From assembly GCA_963754285.1 (NCBI GenBank), contig CAVWFN010000001.1, positions 29,123 to 93,122 of the forward strand: a stretch of DNA of 64,000 nt. Reading direction: 5' to 3'. This DNA is from RYN-133 sp963754285 (GTDB lineage: Bacteria > Actinomycetota > Actinomycetes > Mycobacteriales > Jatrophihabitantaceae). A program made the position numbers and the translations under genes. The stretch's first letter is position 1, and each line of letters begins with the position of its first letter. Under the pieces are notes generated by a model. It saw only the letters and a list, made by a program, of their open reading frames with translations, ran no database searches and was not told the DNA's origin. This document shows positions 1-8,040 of the stretch, piece by piece.

Positions 1-1
1 G

Positions 2-412
2 TCGGTGAACATCCTGACCGACGCGCAGATATCGGCGGTGCGTGGCGATCCCGACGTGACCGAGGTCGACGTCGACGTGCTCGGCGTGATCCACACTGTC
101 TCGTGTTCGCGGCTGGTCGCAGCGCTCGGCTTCACTGCGAACCTCGGCCCACTGATGGAGTGGGGCATCGAGATCCGTAAGCGGCAGATCGTCGTCGACA
201 CGATGGGGCGCACGACCGTCCCCGGCATCTACGCGGCGGGCGACATCGTCGACTACGACGGCAAGGTGAAGCTGATCGCGACGGGATTCGGAGAAGTGGC
301 GACGGCGGTCAACAACGCAGCGGCGTATCTGAACCCGAAGGTGTCGGCGTTCCCGGGCCACCTGTCCGACTACGCGCCGGCTGACGGCAGCACGCCGACC
401 TCGACGCACTGA
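2..412 (+). CDS. ferredoxin-NADP reductase, thioredoxin-reductase type (3' part)
   Basis: This is the C-terminal part of a FAD/NAD(P)-binding flavoprotein; the reading frame is open at the window edge, so the N-terminus is missing and the GTG at base 5 is only an internal codon. The visible stretch holds the second FAD motif (TTVPGIYAAGDI) followed by KVKLIATGFGE and AVNNAAAYL, the signature of thioredoxin-reductase-like ferredoxin-NADP reductases, where the final helix supplies electrons from NADPH to ferredoxin. No CxxC is seen in this part. It ends one base before acpS, so the two may be co-transcribed. A thioredoxin reductase proper is the main alternative. Confidence 0.8.
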   Translation, partial: SVNILTDAQISAVRGDPDVTEVDVDVLGVIHTVSCSRLVAALGFTANLGPLMEWGIEIRKRQIVVDTMGRTTVPGIYAAGDIVDYDGKVKLIATGFGEVATAVNNAAAYLNPKVSAFPGHLSDYAPADGSTPTSTH

Positions 413-413
413 C

Positions 414-788
414 ATGATCATTGGCGTCGGGATCGACGTCGTGCCCGTCGCACGCTTTGCCGAGGCATTGCAGCGCTCGCCGGCACTGGCGCAGCGGCTG
501 TTCACCGCAACCGAGTTGACGACCGGGCACGGCGAGCCGCGCAGCGCCGAGTCCCTCGCCGCGCGATTCGCTGCCAAGGAGGCGTTGGCGAAGGCGCTGG
601 GTGCGGGCGGCGGCATGCACTGGACCGATGCCGAGGTGCGCACCGACGACGCGGGACGTCCGTCGCTGACCGTGCGCGGCACGGTCGCCGAGCGCGCCTC
701 GTCGTTGGGCGTCACGCGCTGGCACGTGTCGTTGTCGCACGACGGCGGGATCGCCGCCGCGACCGTGATCGCCGAGTCGGCAGACTGA
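414..788 (+). CDS. acpS: holo-[acyl-carrier-protein] synthase
   Basis: AcpS transfers 4'-phosphopantetheine from CoA to the serine of acyl carrier protein, activating fatty acid synthesis in the cytoplasm. The 124-residue protein has the usual length and both family motifs: GIDVV with the magnesium ligand Asp8, and FAAKEALAKAL with Glu56. The ATG follows the previous stop after a single base. Placement directly before the NAD(P)HX repair gene is the common actinobacterial arrangement. Confidence 0.95.
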   Translation: MIIGVGIDVVPVARFAEALQRSPALAQRLFTATELTTGHGEPRSAESLAARFAAKEALAKALGAGGGMHWTDAEVRTDDAGRPSLTVRGTVAERASSLGVTRWHVSLSHDGGIAAATVIAESAD

Positions 789-792
789 GGAC

Positions 793-2205
793 ATGCACGG
801 CATCTACACGGTCGATCAGGTACGCGCCGCCGAAGAGGCGCTGATGGCGCGGTTGTCCGAGGGCGCGTTGATGCAGCGCGCGGCGACCGGGCTCGCGACG
901 CAGTGCGCGCAACTGCTCGGCTCGGTCTACGGGACGCGCATCACGTTGCTCGTCGGCGCCGGGAACAACGGTGGGGACGCGCTGTACGCAGGAGCGCAGC
1001 TGGCGGCGCGGGGCGCGCGAGTGACGGCGTTGTTGCTGTCGCCGGAGCGGGCGCACGCCGGTGGGCTCGCGGCGTTGCGCCGGGCCGGGGGACGGGTCGC
1101 GTCGGCCGAGCCTGCGCACGTGGCGGCCGATCTCGTCATCGACGGGATGCTCGGCATCGGCGGATCGGGCGGGTTGCGTGCCGACGCGGCCGCGCTGGCC
1201 GAGGCTGCGCGCGACTCGCACACCGTCGCCGTCGACCTTCCCAGCGGCGTCGATGCGGACACCGGAGTTGTCGACGGCGCTGCGGTACGCGCTGACGTGA
1301 CAGTTACGTTCGGCGCCCTGAAGACTGGACTGGTCGTCGGCGCGGGTGCAGAGCTTTCCGGCCAGGTGCGGCTGGTCGACATCGGTCTCGACCTGCCCGC
1401 TGCTGCTGCGCACGTGCTCGAGGCCGCCGACGTGCAAGCGGCCCTGCAGGTGCCCGGCGCGACCGATGACAAGTACACCCGCGGAGTCGTCGGCGTGGTC
1501 GCAGGTTCACCGCAGTACGGCGGTGCAGGCGTGCTGTGCACCGGGGCTGCGTTGCACGGCGGCTCGGGCATGGTGCGTTACGCCGGGTCGGTGCCTGATG
1601 CGATCCGCGCTCGATTCCCCGAGGTGGTCGTGCAGGCGGGGGAGCGGCCGTCCGAGTTGCGGGTGCAGGCGTGGGTCGTCGGACCGGGGATGGGAACCGA
1701 CGACGATGCGCTCGCGTTGCTGCGTGACGTGCTGGCTACCGACGTGCCGGTGATCGTCGACGCGGACGGCCTGACCGTATTGGCGTCGCATCGCGAGCTG
1801 CTCGATCGTTCGGCTGCGACGGTGCTGACGCCGCACGATCGCGAGTTCGAGCGCATCGCCGGGCCGGTCGGCGACGATCGCCTCGGCGCGGCTCGGCGCG
1901 CCGCCGCCGACCTCGGCGTGACCATGCTGCTCAAGGGCAACGCGACGATCGTCGCGCAGCCCGACGGTTCTGCGTTCGTCAATCCGACCGGCACGCCGTG
2001 GCTCGGCACCGCCGGGAGCGGCGACGTGCTGAGCGGGCTGATCGGGTCGCTGCTCGCGTCCGGCATCGACGCGCCGCTGGCGGCAGCGTGCGGTGCGTAC
2101 CTGCACGGCGTCGCCGGCCAGCTCGCCGCCACCGACGGCCCGCCCAGCGCGCACGACGTGCTCGAGTCCGTCCGTCCCGCGCTGCGCACCCTCGAGCGTG
2201 GTTGA
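793..2205 (+). CDS. nnr: bifunctional NAD(P)H-hydrate repair enzyme (epimerase + ADP-dependent dehydratase)
   Basis: The protein repairs hydrated NADH and NADPH: the N-terminal YjeF domain (about residues 1-205, with GAGNNGGDALYAG) epimerises R-NAD(P)HX and the C-terminal ribokinase-like domain (about 225-470, with GTAGSGDVLSGL) dehydrates the S form using ADP. The 470-residue fused form is normal for bacteria. ATG at 793 lies four bases after the acpS stop, so the two genes probably form an operon. The 3' end lies only two bases from the stop of the convergent sigma gene. Confidence 0.94.
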   Translation: MHGIYTVDQVRAAEEALMARLSEGALMQRAATGLATQCAQLLGSVYGTRITLLVGAGNNGGDALYAGAQLAARGARVTALLLSPERAHAGGLAALRRAGGRVASAEPAHVAADLVIDGMLGIGGSGGLRADAAALAEAARDSHTVAVDLPSGVDADTGVVDGAAVRADVTVTFGALKTGLVVGAGAELSGQVRLVDIGLDLPAAAAHVLEAADVQAALQVPGATDDKYTRGVVGVVAGSPQYGGAGVLCTGAALHGGSGMVRYAGSVPDAIRARFPEVVVQAGERPSELRVQAWVVGPGMGTDDDALALLRDVLATDVPVIVDADGLTVLASHRELLDRSAATVLTPHDREFERIAGPVGDDRLGAARRAAADLGVTMLLKGNATIVAQPDGSAFVNPTGTPWLGTAGSGDVLSGLIGSLLASGIDAPLAAACGAYLHGVAGQLAATDGPPSAHDVLESVRPALRTLERG

Positions 2206-2207
2206 CT

Positions 2208-3743
2208 TCAGCGCAGGTACGAGGGAGCGAAGTACAGCAGCGAGAACACGCGAGCTGCGAATTTGCCCGTCACCGCGACACCGCCGTCGGCGGCAATGCA
2301 CGACGGCGTGCCGACCAGGACTGCCTCGTGCCGGTCGCGGTAAGTGAGCCGCGCGACGATCCGCTGCCTGGCGGTGTCGAGCGTGCCGCACACGGCGTCG
2401 CGCGGAGCGCGAGCAAGGTAGCCGTCGTACCTCCCCGCGATACCGAGACTGGCTTGGTCGAGTTGAGCCTTGTCGAAGCGGTAGACGGTCGTTGAGTTGC
2501 CGATGACACACAGTGTCAGGCCCGTCGGGTGGAGGGGCAGAGTTCGCGACGCGTGTACGTTCGGCGCGACCTCGCACAGTTTCTGCAGTGACGGATCGGT
2601 GTCCCAGACACCGAAGCGGTATGCCTGCGCGGCGGCGGTCCGCAGGTTCGTCGCACCGATGTATCGCCCGTTGCTCGTAGCCAGGCAACCGTTTCCTGGA
2701 GCTGCCACCCATACGACAGACCGGCCATAGGTCAGCCTGACCAGATAGCTGTCGATGTCGGTCGGGACCGATTCGAGAGTGCAGAGGTAGTCGCCGTCAC
2801 GGTGTGGTTTCACCGAGCGGAGGGCGGCCGTGATCGAGCTCAGGCTTCCGCCGAGCACCGTTTGACCCGTGAGGGTGCCGGACCCGGATTCGCCTTGGTA
2901 GGCGCAGACCGTGGCCGAATCCGGCGTTGCGCGCGGGACGAGCACGTTCCGTGGCGCGTGCGAGGTATCGGGCACCCAGTACCCGGAACCGCCACCATCC
3001 ACCCTCGGACACGTGATGTGCCGTCCTGCCCCCAAATCGCCACCGAAGCCCGGTGGTCTGCCGTCGGCCGAGCTTTGGTGTGCGGGCGCGCTTGACCGCC
3101 ACCACGCCGAACCAGTGACGAGCAGCGCGATCACGACGACGGCGGCCACGACGCTCGGCAGGCGTCGATCGCGGCGCACGAGGGGCGTGAAACCCTCGGC
3201 GAGCGGTGCATCCTCGTCGTGCGCTGCCATCACCGACCGCAGCTCGTCCTCGATCATGACGGCTCCTCGGCCAAGCCGCGAAGTGCGCAGTGCAGTGAGG
3301 GCCCGCGCGGCGAGGCTGCGCACGGTCGGTTCCTTCGCGCCGATGAGCACAGCGATCTCGCGATCGGGCAGGTCCTCGTAGTAGCGCAGCACCAGCACGG
3401 CACGCTGCCGCGGCGGCAACGTCCCGAGGGCCCGCCACAGGTCTTCACGCGCAGCGACGTCGACGGCGTCCGTGCCGACGTCCGGCACGTCGTCGGTCAC
3501 CAGCTCCGATGCCGAGCGCAGGCGGCGCCGGCGCAGGTACTCGTTGAGGATCGCGCGACGAACGTACGCCTCGCGGTTGTCGATCGTGGGCGACCTGCGC
3601 AACCAGCTCCCGTACACGCGGGTGAGCGCCTCCTGCACGAGATCCTCCGCTCCGGCCCGGTCGTGGCACAGCTGATAGGCAAGGCGGAGCAGCCGATCTC
3701 CCGATGCGCGCATCAGGTCGGCGATCACCTCGTCGAGCTGCAT
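2208..3743 (-). CDS. SigE-family RNA polymerase sigma factor joined in frame to a membrane-anchored extracytoplasmic domain
   Basis: Residues 1 to about 155 form an ECF-type sigma factor: region 2 (AYQLCHDRAGAEDLVQEAL) and region 4 (LPPRQRAVLVLRYYEDLPDREIA). The chain then continues without a stop into a cytoplasmic segment, one membrane helix (LPSVVAAVVVIALLVTG) and about 270 extracytoplasmic residues of unknown family. The ATG at 3743 has GGAGGG six bases ahead and is preferred to an ATG 147 bases upstream that would translate the family-A repeats. An internal ATG at 3257 with AGGAG in front suggests that in relatives the membrane part is a separate overlapping gene. One base removed near 3285 would end the sigma factor at a TGA overlapping that ATG, so the fusion may be a sequence error. 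The membrane part could act as a regulator of the sigma factor (inference). Confidence 0.75.
   Translation of the reverse strand: MQLDEVIADLMRASGDRLLRLAYQLCHDRAGAEDLVQEALTRVYGSWLRRSPTIDNREAYVRRAILNEYLRRRRLRSASELVTDDVPDVGTDAVDVAAREDLWRALGTLPPRQRAVLVLRYYEDLPDREIAVLIGAKEPTVRSLAARALTALRTSRLGRGAVMIEDELRSVMAAHDEDAPLAEGFTPLVRRDRRLPSVVAAVVVIALLVTGSAWWRSSAPAHQSSADGRPPGFGGDLGAGRHITCPRVDGGGSGYWVPDTSHAPRNVLVPRATPDSATVCAYQGESGSGTLTGQTVLGGSLSSITAALRSVKPHRDGDYLCTLESVPTDIDSYLVRLTYGRSVVWVAAPGNGCLATSNGRYIGATNLRTAAAQAYRFGVWDTDPSLQKLCEVAPNVHASRTLPLHPTGLTLCVIGNSTTVYRFDKAQLDQASLGIAGRYDGYLARAPRDAVCGTLDTARQRIVARLTYRDRHEAVLVGTPSCIAADGGVAVTGKFAARVFSLLYFAPSYLR
3255..3267 (-). promoter_or_regulatory. internal ribosome binding site and start codon of the membrane half
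   Basis: On the minus strand GAGGAG lies six bases before an ATG that overlaps a TGA in the neighbouring frame (ATGA). This is the layout expected for two translationally coupled genes, although in this sequence both halves lie in one frame. Confidence 0.45.
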
Positions 3744-3796
3744 TCGCCCTCCACGAAGAATGATGCGGCCACCCGTCGTCCACGTTGCACCACCCG

Positions 3797-3849
3797 TTTC
3801 CCCGCTGGTAGTCGGTTCGGCCATCGCAAAGCGAGCACTGGCGGGGAAA
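3797..3849. repeat. 53-bp palindromic repeat, family A, copy 1
   Basis: The element begins TTTCCCCGC and ends GCGGGGAAA, a 9-bp terminal inverted repeat extended by weaker pairing. The interior carries GTCGGTTCGG and GCGAGCACTGG. It stands in tandem with copy 2, start-to-start distance 63 bp, between the sigma gene and mqnC. Confidence 0.85.
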
Positions 3850-3859
3850 CCTCCGCCGC

Positions 3860-3912
3860 TTTCCCCGCGTGTGGTCGGTTGGAGCGGCACAAGGCGAGCA
3901 CCAGCGGGGAAA
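3860..3912. repeat. 53-bp palindromic repeat, family A, copy 2
   Basis: Same ends and length as copy 1, separated from it by ten bases. The pair is matched by a second pair near 25.4 kb with identical spacing. Confidence 0.85.
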
Positions 3913-3943
3913 GGCGGGCGACGGACGGCGGCAGCCCCACAAG

Positions 3944-3949
3944 TACGCT
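3944..3949 (+). promoter_or_regulatory. -10 box of a likely leaderless mqnC transcript
   Basis: TACGCT is followed by six bases and then the GTG start codon; no Shine-Dalgarno sequence precedes the start. This matches the actinobacterial leaderless promoter layout. Confidence 0.55.
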
Positions 3950-3955
3950 CATCGC

Positions 3956-5110
3956 GTGCAGGACGTACTCGATCGCGCTGCCGGCGGCGGACGCATCACG
4001 CCCGAGGAAGCGCTCGCGCTCTACACCGACGCGCCGTTGCACGCGCTCGGTCGGGCCGCCGACACGGTGCGCCGAACGCGCTATCCCGACAACATCGCGA
4101 CCTACATCATCGACCGCAACATCAACTACACCAACGTCTGCGTGACCGCGTGCAAGTTCTGCGCGTTCTACCGTGCGCCCAACCACGAAGAGGGCTGGAC
4201 GCACAGCCTGGACGAATTGCTGCGCCGCTGCGGCGAGGCGGTCGACCTCGGCGCCACCCAGATCATGCTGCAGGGCGGGCACTCACCCGAGCTCGGCATC
4301 GAGTGGTACGAGCAGACCTTCAGCGCGATCAAGCGCGACTACCCGCAGTTGGTGCTGCACAGCCTCGGCGCGTCGGAGGTCGTGCACATCGGGCGCACGT
4401 CAGGTATCGACCACCGCAGCGTCGTCCAGCGCCTCAAGGTGGCCGGCCTCGACTCGTTCGCCGGCGCCGGCGCCGAGATCCTCGTCGACCGACCCCGCAC
4501 CGCCATCGCCCCGCTCAAGGAGAAGGGCGAGATCTGGTTGCAGGTGATGGAGACCGCGCACGAAGAGGGCCTCGAATCGACTGCCACGTTCATGATGGGG
4601 ACGGGCGAGACCAACGCCGAGCGCATCGAGCACCTGCGCATGATCCGCGACGTGCAAGACCGCACCGGCGGATTCCGCAGCTTCATCCCGTGGACCTATC
4701 AGCCCGAGAACAACCATCTCAAGGGACGCACGCAGGCGACCAGCCTCGAATACCTGCGCATGGTCGCGGTCGCGCGGCTGTTCTTCGACAACATCAATCA
4801 CCTGCAGGGCTCGTGGCTCACGACCGGTAAGGACATCGGCCAGCTGACCCTGCACTTCGGCGCCGACGACCTCGGCTCGGTGATGCTCGAAGAGAACGTC
4901 GTGTCGTCCGCCGGCGCGCGGCACCGGAGCAACCGCACCGAGCTGATCGAGCTCATCCGCGGCGCCGGGCGCATTCCCGCGCAGCGCGACACCCTCTACC
5001 GCCACATCGCCGTGCACACCGACCCGGCTGACGACCCGATCGACGCCCGCGTGCACTCGCACTTCAGCTCCACAGCTCTGCCCCTTTTGCCCGTGGTCAC
5101 GGCGAGCTGA
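3956..5110 (+). CDS. mqnC: cyclic dehypoxanthinyl futalosine synthase (menaquinone biosynthesis)
   Basis: MqnC is a radical-SAM enzyme that cyclises dehypoxanthine futalosine in the futalosine route to menaquinone. The [4Fe-4S] motif CX3CX2C is Cys62, Cys66 and Cys69 (CVTACKFC), followed by QGGHSPELGIEWY and the family's FIPWTYQPENN segment. The GTG at 3956 gives 384 residues starting VQDVLDRAAGGGRIT, as in relatives, and follows a -10 box by six bases; earlier starts would translate repeat DNA. The other mqn genes are not in this window, while the final methyltransferase menG lies 1.8 kb downstream. Confidence 0.93.
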   Translation: MQDVLDRAAGGGRITPEEALALYTDAPLHALGRAADTVRRTRYPDNIATYIIDRNINYTNVCVTACKFCAFYRAPNHEEGWTHSLDELLRRCGEAVDLGATQIMLQGGHSPELGIEWYEQTFSAIKRDYPQLVLHSLGASEVVHIGRTSGIDHRSVVQRLKVAGLDSFAGAGAEILVDRPRTAIAPLKEKGEIWLQVMETAHEEGLESTATFMMGTGETNAERIEHLRMIRDVQDRTGGFRSFIPWTYQPENNHLKGRTQATSLEYLRMVAVARLFFDNINHLQGSWLTTGKDIGQLTLHFGADDLGSVMLEENVVSSAGARHRSNRTELIELIRGAGRIPAQRDTLYRHIAVHTDPADDPIDARVHSHFSSTALPLLPVVTAS

Positions 5111-5130
5111 GCGGACTACATTCCGCCTTC

Positions 5131-6000
5131 GTGGGGGAGGAAACACCGGACCAGCGGGTGATCCGGCTGCAACGCGAGCTTGCCGACGCCAAGGTCCAGG
5201 CGCTGCAGGCCGAGCTGGCCGAGGCCCAGGCCGGCGCGTCGCAGAACCACGCGCCGGTGCCGCCGCCGAATCACACGCCGGCGCCGCCGCCGAATCACGT
5301 CGTGGCGCCCCCGCAGTTCGCGTCCCAACCGACGTGGCTGCGCACGCCCGCGCCGCCCGTCGTCGACACCTCGCTCGCCCCGGCCCCGCGCGCGGTCCCG
5401 TCCGCCTTCAAGGCGATGGCGCTGCCCTGGAGCTGGTGGGTCGCGTGGACCCTGTTCATGGTCGCCATTGCGCCCATCGCGCTCTGGATCACCGTCCCGA
5501 TCGCCGGGGCGATCACCGCGGTGGTCACGCTCGTCGCAGTCCTCGTCTGGCGCTTGCGCGGCGAGGGGACACGGCTCGCGCTGTTGAAGTGGGGCGAGCC
5601 GGCCACCGTGACGAACGTCGACGTCGCCAGTGTCGGCAGCTACTACAGCGGCGTGACCTATCAGAACGTCCGACTTGCCCAAGCGCACGGCTGGCAGATC
5701 GAGCGCCGCTGGTACAGCGGACCGGGCACGACGACGAAGATCACGTACCAACTCGGCGGGACGAGCAACGTCTTGACCTTGCACGGGCTGGCATACGACA
5801 ACGGTGTGATCCTCGCCGACAAGCGCAAGCCGGAACGGGCGCTGTGCGTGAGCTCGTTCCCCTACGACCTCGACCGCGACCCGAGCGGGAACTGGATCGG
5901 ACACGTCGAGCGACGCGTGATCATGGGGTCGATTCTCATGATCGTGCTGCTCGTCGGCTGGACAGTCGCCATGGTCGTCCTGTGCGGCGCGGCGGCGTGA
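5131..6000 (+). CDS. hypothetical membrane protein with N-terminal coiled coil and Pro-rich linker
   Basis: I do not recognise the family. The first 40 residues are a charged, probably helical segment (LQRELADAKVQALQAELAEAQA), followed by a Pro/His/Asn linker with two PPPNHTP-like repeats, two close membrane helices (about residues 105-150), a soluble domain of roughly 110 residues and a final helix at the C-terminus (MIVLLVGWTVAMVVL). The GTG at 5131 lies eight bases after TACATT, so the gene may be leaderless. It could be a DUF3592-type envelope protein, but that is a guess. Confidence 0.7.
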   Translation: MGEETPDQRVIRLQRELADAKVQALQAELAEAQAGASQNHAPVPPPNHTPAPPPNHVVAPPQFASQPTWLRTPAPPVVDTSLAPAPRAVPSAFKAMALPWSWWVAWTLFMVAIAPIALWITVPIAGAITAVVTLVAVLVWRLRGEGTRLALLKWGEPATVTNVDVASVGSYYSGVTYQNVRLAQAHGWQIERRWYSGPGTTTKITYQLGGTSNVLTLHGLAYDNGVILADKRKPERALCVSSFPYDLDRDPSGNWIGHVERRVIMGSILMIVLLVGWTVAMVVLCGAAA

Positions 6001-6014
6001 CCACGGCCGCCGGT

Positions 6015-6020
6015 TAGTCT
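6015..6020 (+). promoter_or_regulatory. -10 box, leaderless start of the DMT-type transporter
   Basis: TAGTCT is followed by exactly six bases and the ATG. No ribosome binding site is visible. Confidence 0.55.
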
Positions 6021-6026
6021 CGCCGA

Positions 6027-6905
6027 ATGTCACTCGCGGTCGCCGTCCCCCTCGGGGTGGCGTCCTCACTCGTCTACGGCAGCACGATCGTCGTGCAACA
6101 CCGCGCCTCGCACAACGAGGGCGAGGAGGACGCGCGACACCTGTTGCGGCTGCTTCGCGACCCGGTGTGGGTCGCGGCCGTGCTGGGTGACTTCGTGGGG
6201 TTCGTGCTCAACGCCGCGGCCCTCGCGGCGGGACCGGTGGTGGTGATCCAGCCCCTTGTCGTGTTGATGTTGCCGGTCGCCCTGATCGTCGGCTGGCTGC
6301 TCGGCGGGCCGCGTCCAACGGCGATCGACTACCTCAGCAGCCTCGCGATAGTCGCCGGGCTCAGTGGCTTCCTCATCCTGATCGGCACGCCGGGGGCGGG
6401 TCACGCACCGAAGGCGAGGTACTTCGCGCTCACCGTGCTGATCGTGCTCGCCGTCGGCGCGACGGTCGCGTTGTCGGTGCGGTCTCTGCGTGCGGTCGTA
6501 CGCGGCGCGGTGTACGGCGCCGTCGCCGGGATGTTCTTCGGCACGCTCGGTGCGTTCGTCGACGGACTCTCGGACGTGGTCGAGCGCCGCGGATACAGCG
6601 GGCTGGTGACCACGGGACGCGGCGTCATCCCGTTGATCGGCATCGTCCTGCTCGGTGTCTCCGGGATCGTGCTGACCCAGGTGTCGTTCCAGGTGGGGCA
6701 ACTCGCCGCGACGCTGCCGGCGAACTCGGCAACGGATCCGTTCGTCGCCGTGCTGATCGGAGCACTCTTGTTGCGTGAGCACATCCCGCTCTCGGTCGGG
6801 CACGTGATCGGTTACGCGCTGTGCCTCTCGGTCGTGATCGCCGGCGCGATCCGCCTGGCGCGCAACACCGCCGTGGGCACGACGCGCGAACCGGCCCCGG
6901 CGTAG
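6027..6905 (+). CDS. DMT/EamA-like transporter, multi-pass membrane protein
   Basis: The 292-residue protein has about nine or ten hydrophobic helices, including SLAVAVPLGVASSLVYG at the start and a LLLREHIPLSVGHVIGYALCL pattern near the end that resembles DMT-superfamily permeases. The two halves show the internal symmetry typical of such exporters. The substrate cannot be told from sequence. The ATG sits six bases after a TAGTCT box. Confidence 0.75.
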   Translation: MSLAVAVPLGVASSLVYGSTIVVQHRASHNEGEEDARHLLRLLRDPVWVAAVLGDFVGFVLNAAALAAGPVVVIQPLVVLMLPVALIVGWLLGGPRPTAIDYLSSLAIVAGLSGFLILIGTPGAGHAPKARYFALTVLIVLAVGATVALSVRSLRAVVRGAVYGAVAGMFFGTLGAFVDGLSDVVERRGYSGLVTTGRGVIPLIGIVLLGVSGIVLTQVSFQVGQLAATLPANSATDPFVAVLIGALLLREHIPLSVGHVIGYALCLSVVIAGAIRLARNTAVGTTREPAPA

Positions 6906-6924
6906 TGGCTGACACAATGGCCGC

Positions 6925-7635
6925 GTGGTGAAGGCGACCCTCGACAAGGCTCCGCGCGAGGTCGCGGCCATGTTCGACGGCGTCGCCCGCCGCTACGACC
7001 TGACCAACACTGTGCTGTCCGGCGGCCTCGACCGCCGCTGGCGCAAGCGCACCCGGCAATGCCTCGAACTCGAGCGGGGCAACCTGGTGCTCGACCTCGC
7101 GGCAGGGACCGGAGTGTCGACCGCCGAGATGCTGCGCAGCGGCGCTACGGCCGTCGCGTGCGACTTCTCGCTGGGCATGTTGCGCGCTGGACGGGCGTCG
7201 CGCCGCCGCCGCGCCGTCCGCTTCGTTGCCGGCGACGCGATGCATCTGCCGTTCGCCGACGGGGTGTTCGACGCGGTGACGATCTCGTTCGGGCTGCGCA
7301 ATGTTGCTGACCCGGCGCAGGCGCTGCGCGAGCTTGCGCGGGTCGTTCGGCCCGGCGGTCGCCTGGTCGTGTGCGAGTTCAGCCGTCCGACATTCGCGCC
7401 GTTCCGATTCGTGTACCTGAACTACCTGATGCGCTTGCTGCCGTGGATCGCCCGTCGCGTGGCGACCAATGCGGAGGCCTACGTCTATCTGGCGGATTCG
7501 ATCCGGGCCTGGCCGCGACAGGACGAGCTCGCCCGCACGATCGCGGCCAACGGATGGCGCGAGGTGCGCTACCGCAATCTCACCGGCGGAATCGTCGCCC
7601 TGCACGTGGGTGAGCGCGCGGTTACCGCGCCATGA
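6925..7635 (+). CDS. menG: demethylmenaquinone methyltransferase
   Basis: MenG/UbiE methylates demethylmenaquinone with SAM, the last step to menaquinone. The protein has the UbiE start (MFDGVARRYDLTNTVLSGGLDRRWRK), the SAM motif VLDLAAGTGVST, and the second UbiE signature around ITISFGLRNVADPAQALRE. Its 236 residues are normal. The GTG at 6925 follows a CACAAT box by six bases; a second GTG directly follows. It serves the same pathway as mqnC upstream. Confidence 0.92.
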   Translation: MVKATLDKAPREVAAMFDGVARRYDLTNTVLSGGLDRRWRKRTRQCLELERGNLVLDLAAGTGVSTAEMLRSGATAVACDFSLGMLRAGRASRRRRAVRFVAGDAMHLPFADGVFDAVTISFGLRNVADPAQALRELARVVRPGGRLVVCEFSRPTFAPFRFVYLNYLMRLLPWIARRVATNAEAYVYLADSIRAWPRQDELARTIAANGWREVRYRNLTGGIVALHVGERAVTAP

Positions 7636-7705
7636 CCGCAGGGTAGGAGCCAACCGAGCGGCCAGACGGGGCCGTTGGGGCGAAGGAGAGGCGAAGGAGA
7701 CGGAT

Positions 7706-7939
7706 ATGGACGACGACGACATGACTTCGGGCACGTTCGACGAGGACAGCGGTGCCGACGGCGGCGCTGACGCCGAGGCCGACAAGGACAGTGGCGCCGA
7801 TGGCGGCGCCGACGCCAGCGCAGACGGCCACGCCGACTCGCCGGGCGGCGACGGTGGTGCCGACGGTTCGGCTGGTGACAGCGGAGCCGACGGACACGCC
7901 AGCGGCGGCGGCGACGGCGGAGCTGACGGTTCTGCGTGA
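7706..7939 (+). CDS. small acidic Asp/Gly/Ala repeat protein (BatC-like)
   Basis: A 77-residue protein in which 57 residues are Asp, Gly or Ala. It starts with four Asp after Met and contains GADG five times (residues 16, 30, 51, 60 and 72), with no Cys, Trp or Tyr and only two His. The start is supported by AAGGAGA five bases before the ATG. Such low-complexity proteins in actinobacteria are sometimes named BatC, with no known role. It lies just ahead of a JmjC-type oxygenase and a thioredoxin-like ferredoxin, so it may be a substrate, chaperone or metal-binding partner; this is inference. The repetitive reading frame alone would be weak evidence, but the strong ribosome binding site supports it. 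Confidence 0.72.
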   Translation: MDDDDMTSGTFDEDSGADGGADAEADKDSGADGGADASADGHADSPGGDGGADGSAGDSGADGHASGGGDGGADGSA

Positions 7940-7990
7940 GCGACGCTTGCGGAGCGAACCAAAAGGCATCGTCCGCGCCGCAAGGCGCGG

Positions 7991-8040
7991 ATCGCTCACG
8001 AACGGGCCCGAGCGAAGCGAGCGGCTCGTGAGCGAGCGAT
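7991..8040. repeat. intergenic palindromic repeat, family D, copy 1
   Basis: Ten-base arms TCGCTCACGA (7992-8001) and TCGTGAGCGA (8026-8035) flank GGGCCCGAGCGAAGCGAGCGG. A related stretch forms the 3' end of folB. It fills most of the gap between the acidic repeat protein and the oxygenase. Confidence 0.65.

Noticed and set aside
3744..3890. 49-codon upstream extension of the sigma factor
   Set aside because: It would translate the family-A repeats, while ATG 3743 has a good ribosome binding site and the sigma homology.
7940..8040. Possible CRISPR-like repetition of AGCGAGCGG units
   Set aside because: Units are irregular, without spacers, and no cas gene is in the window.
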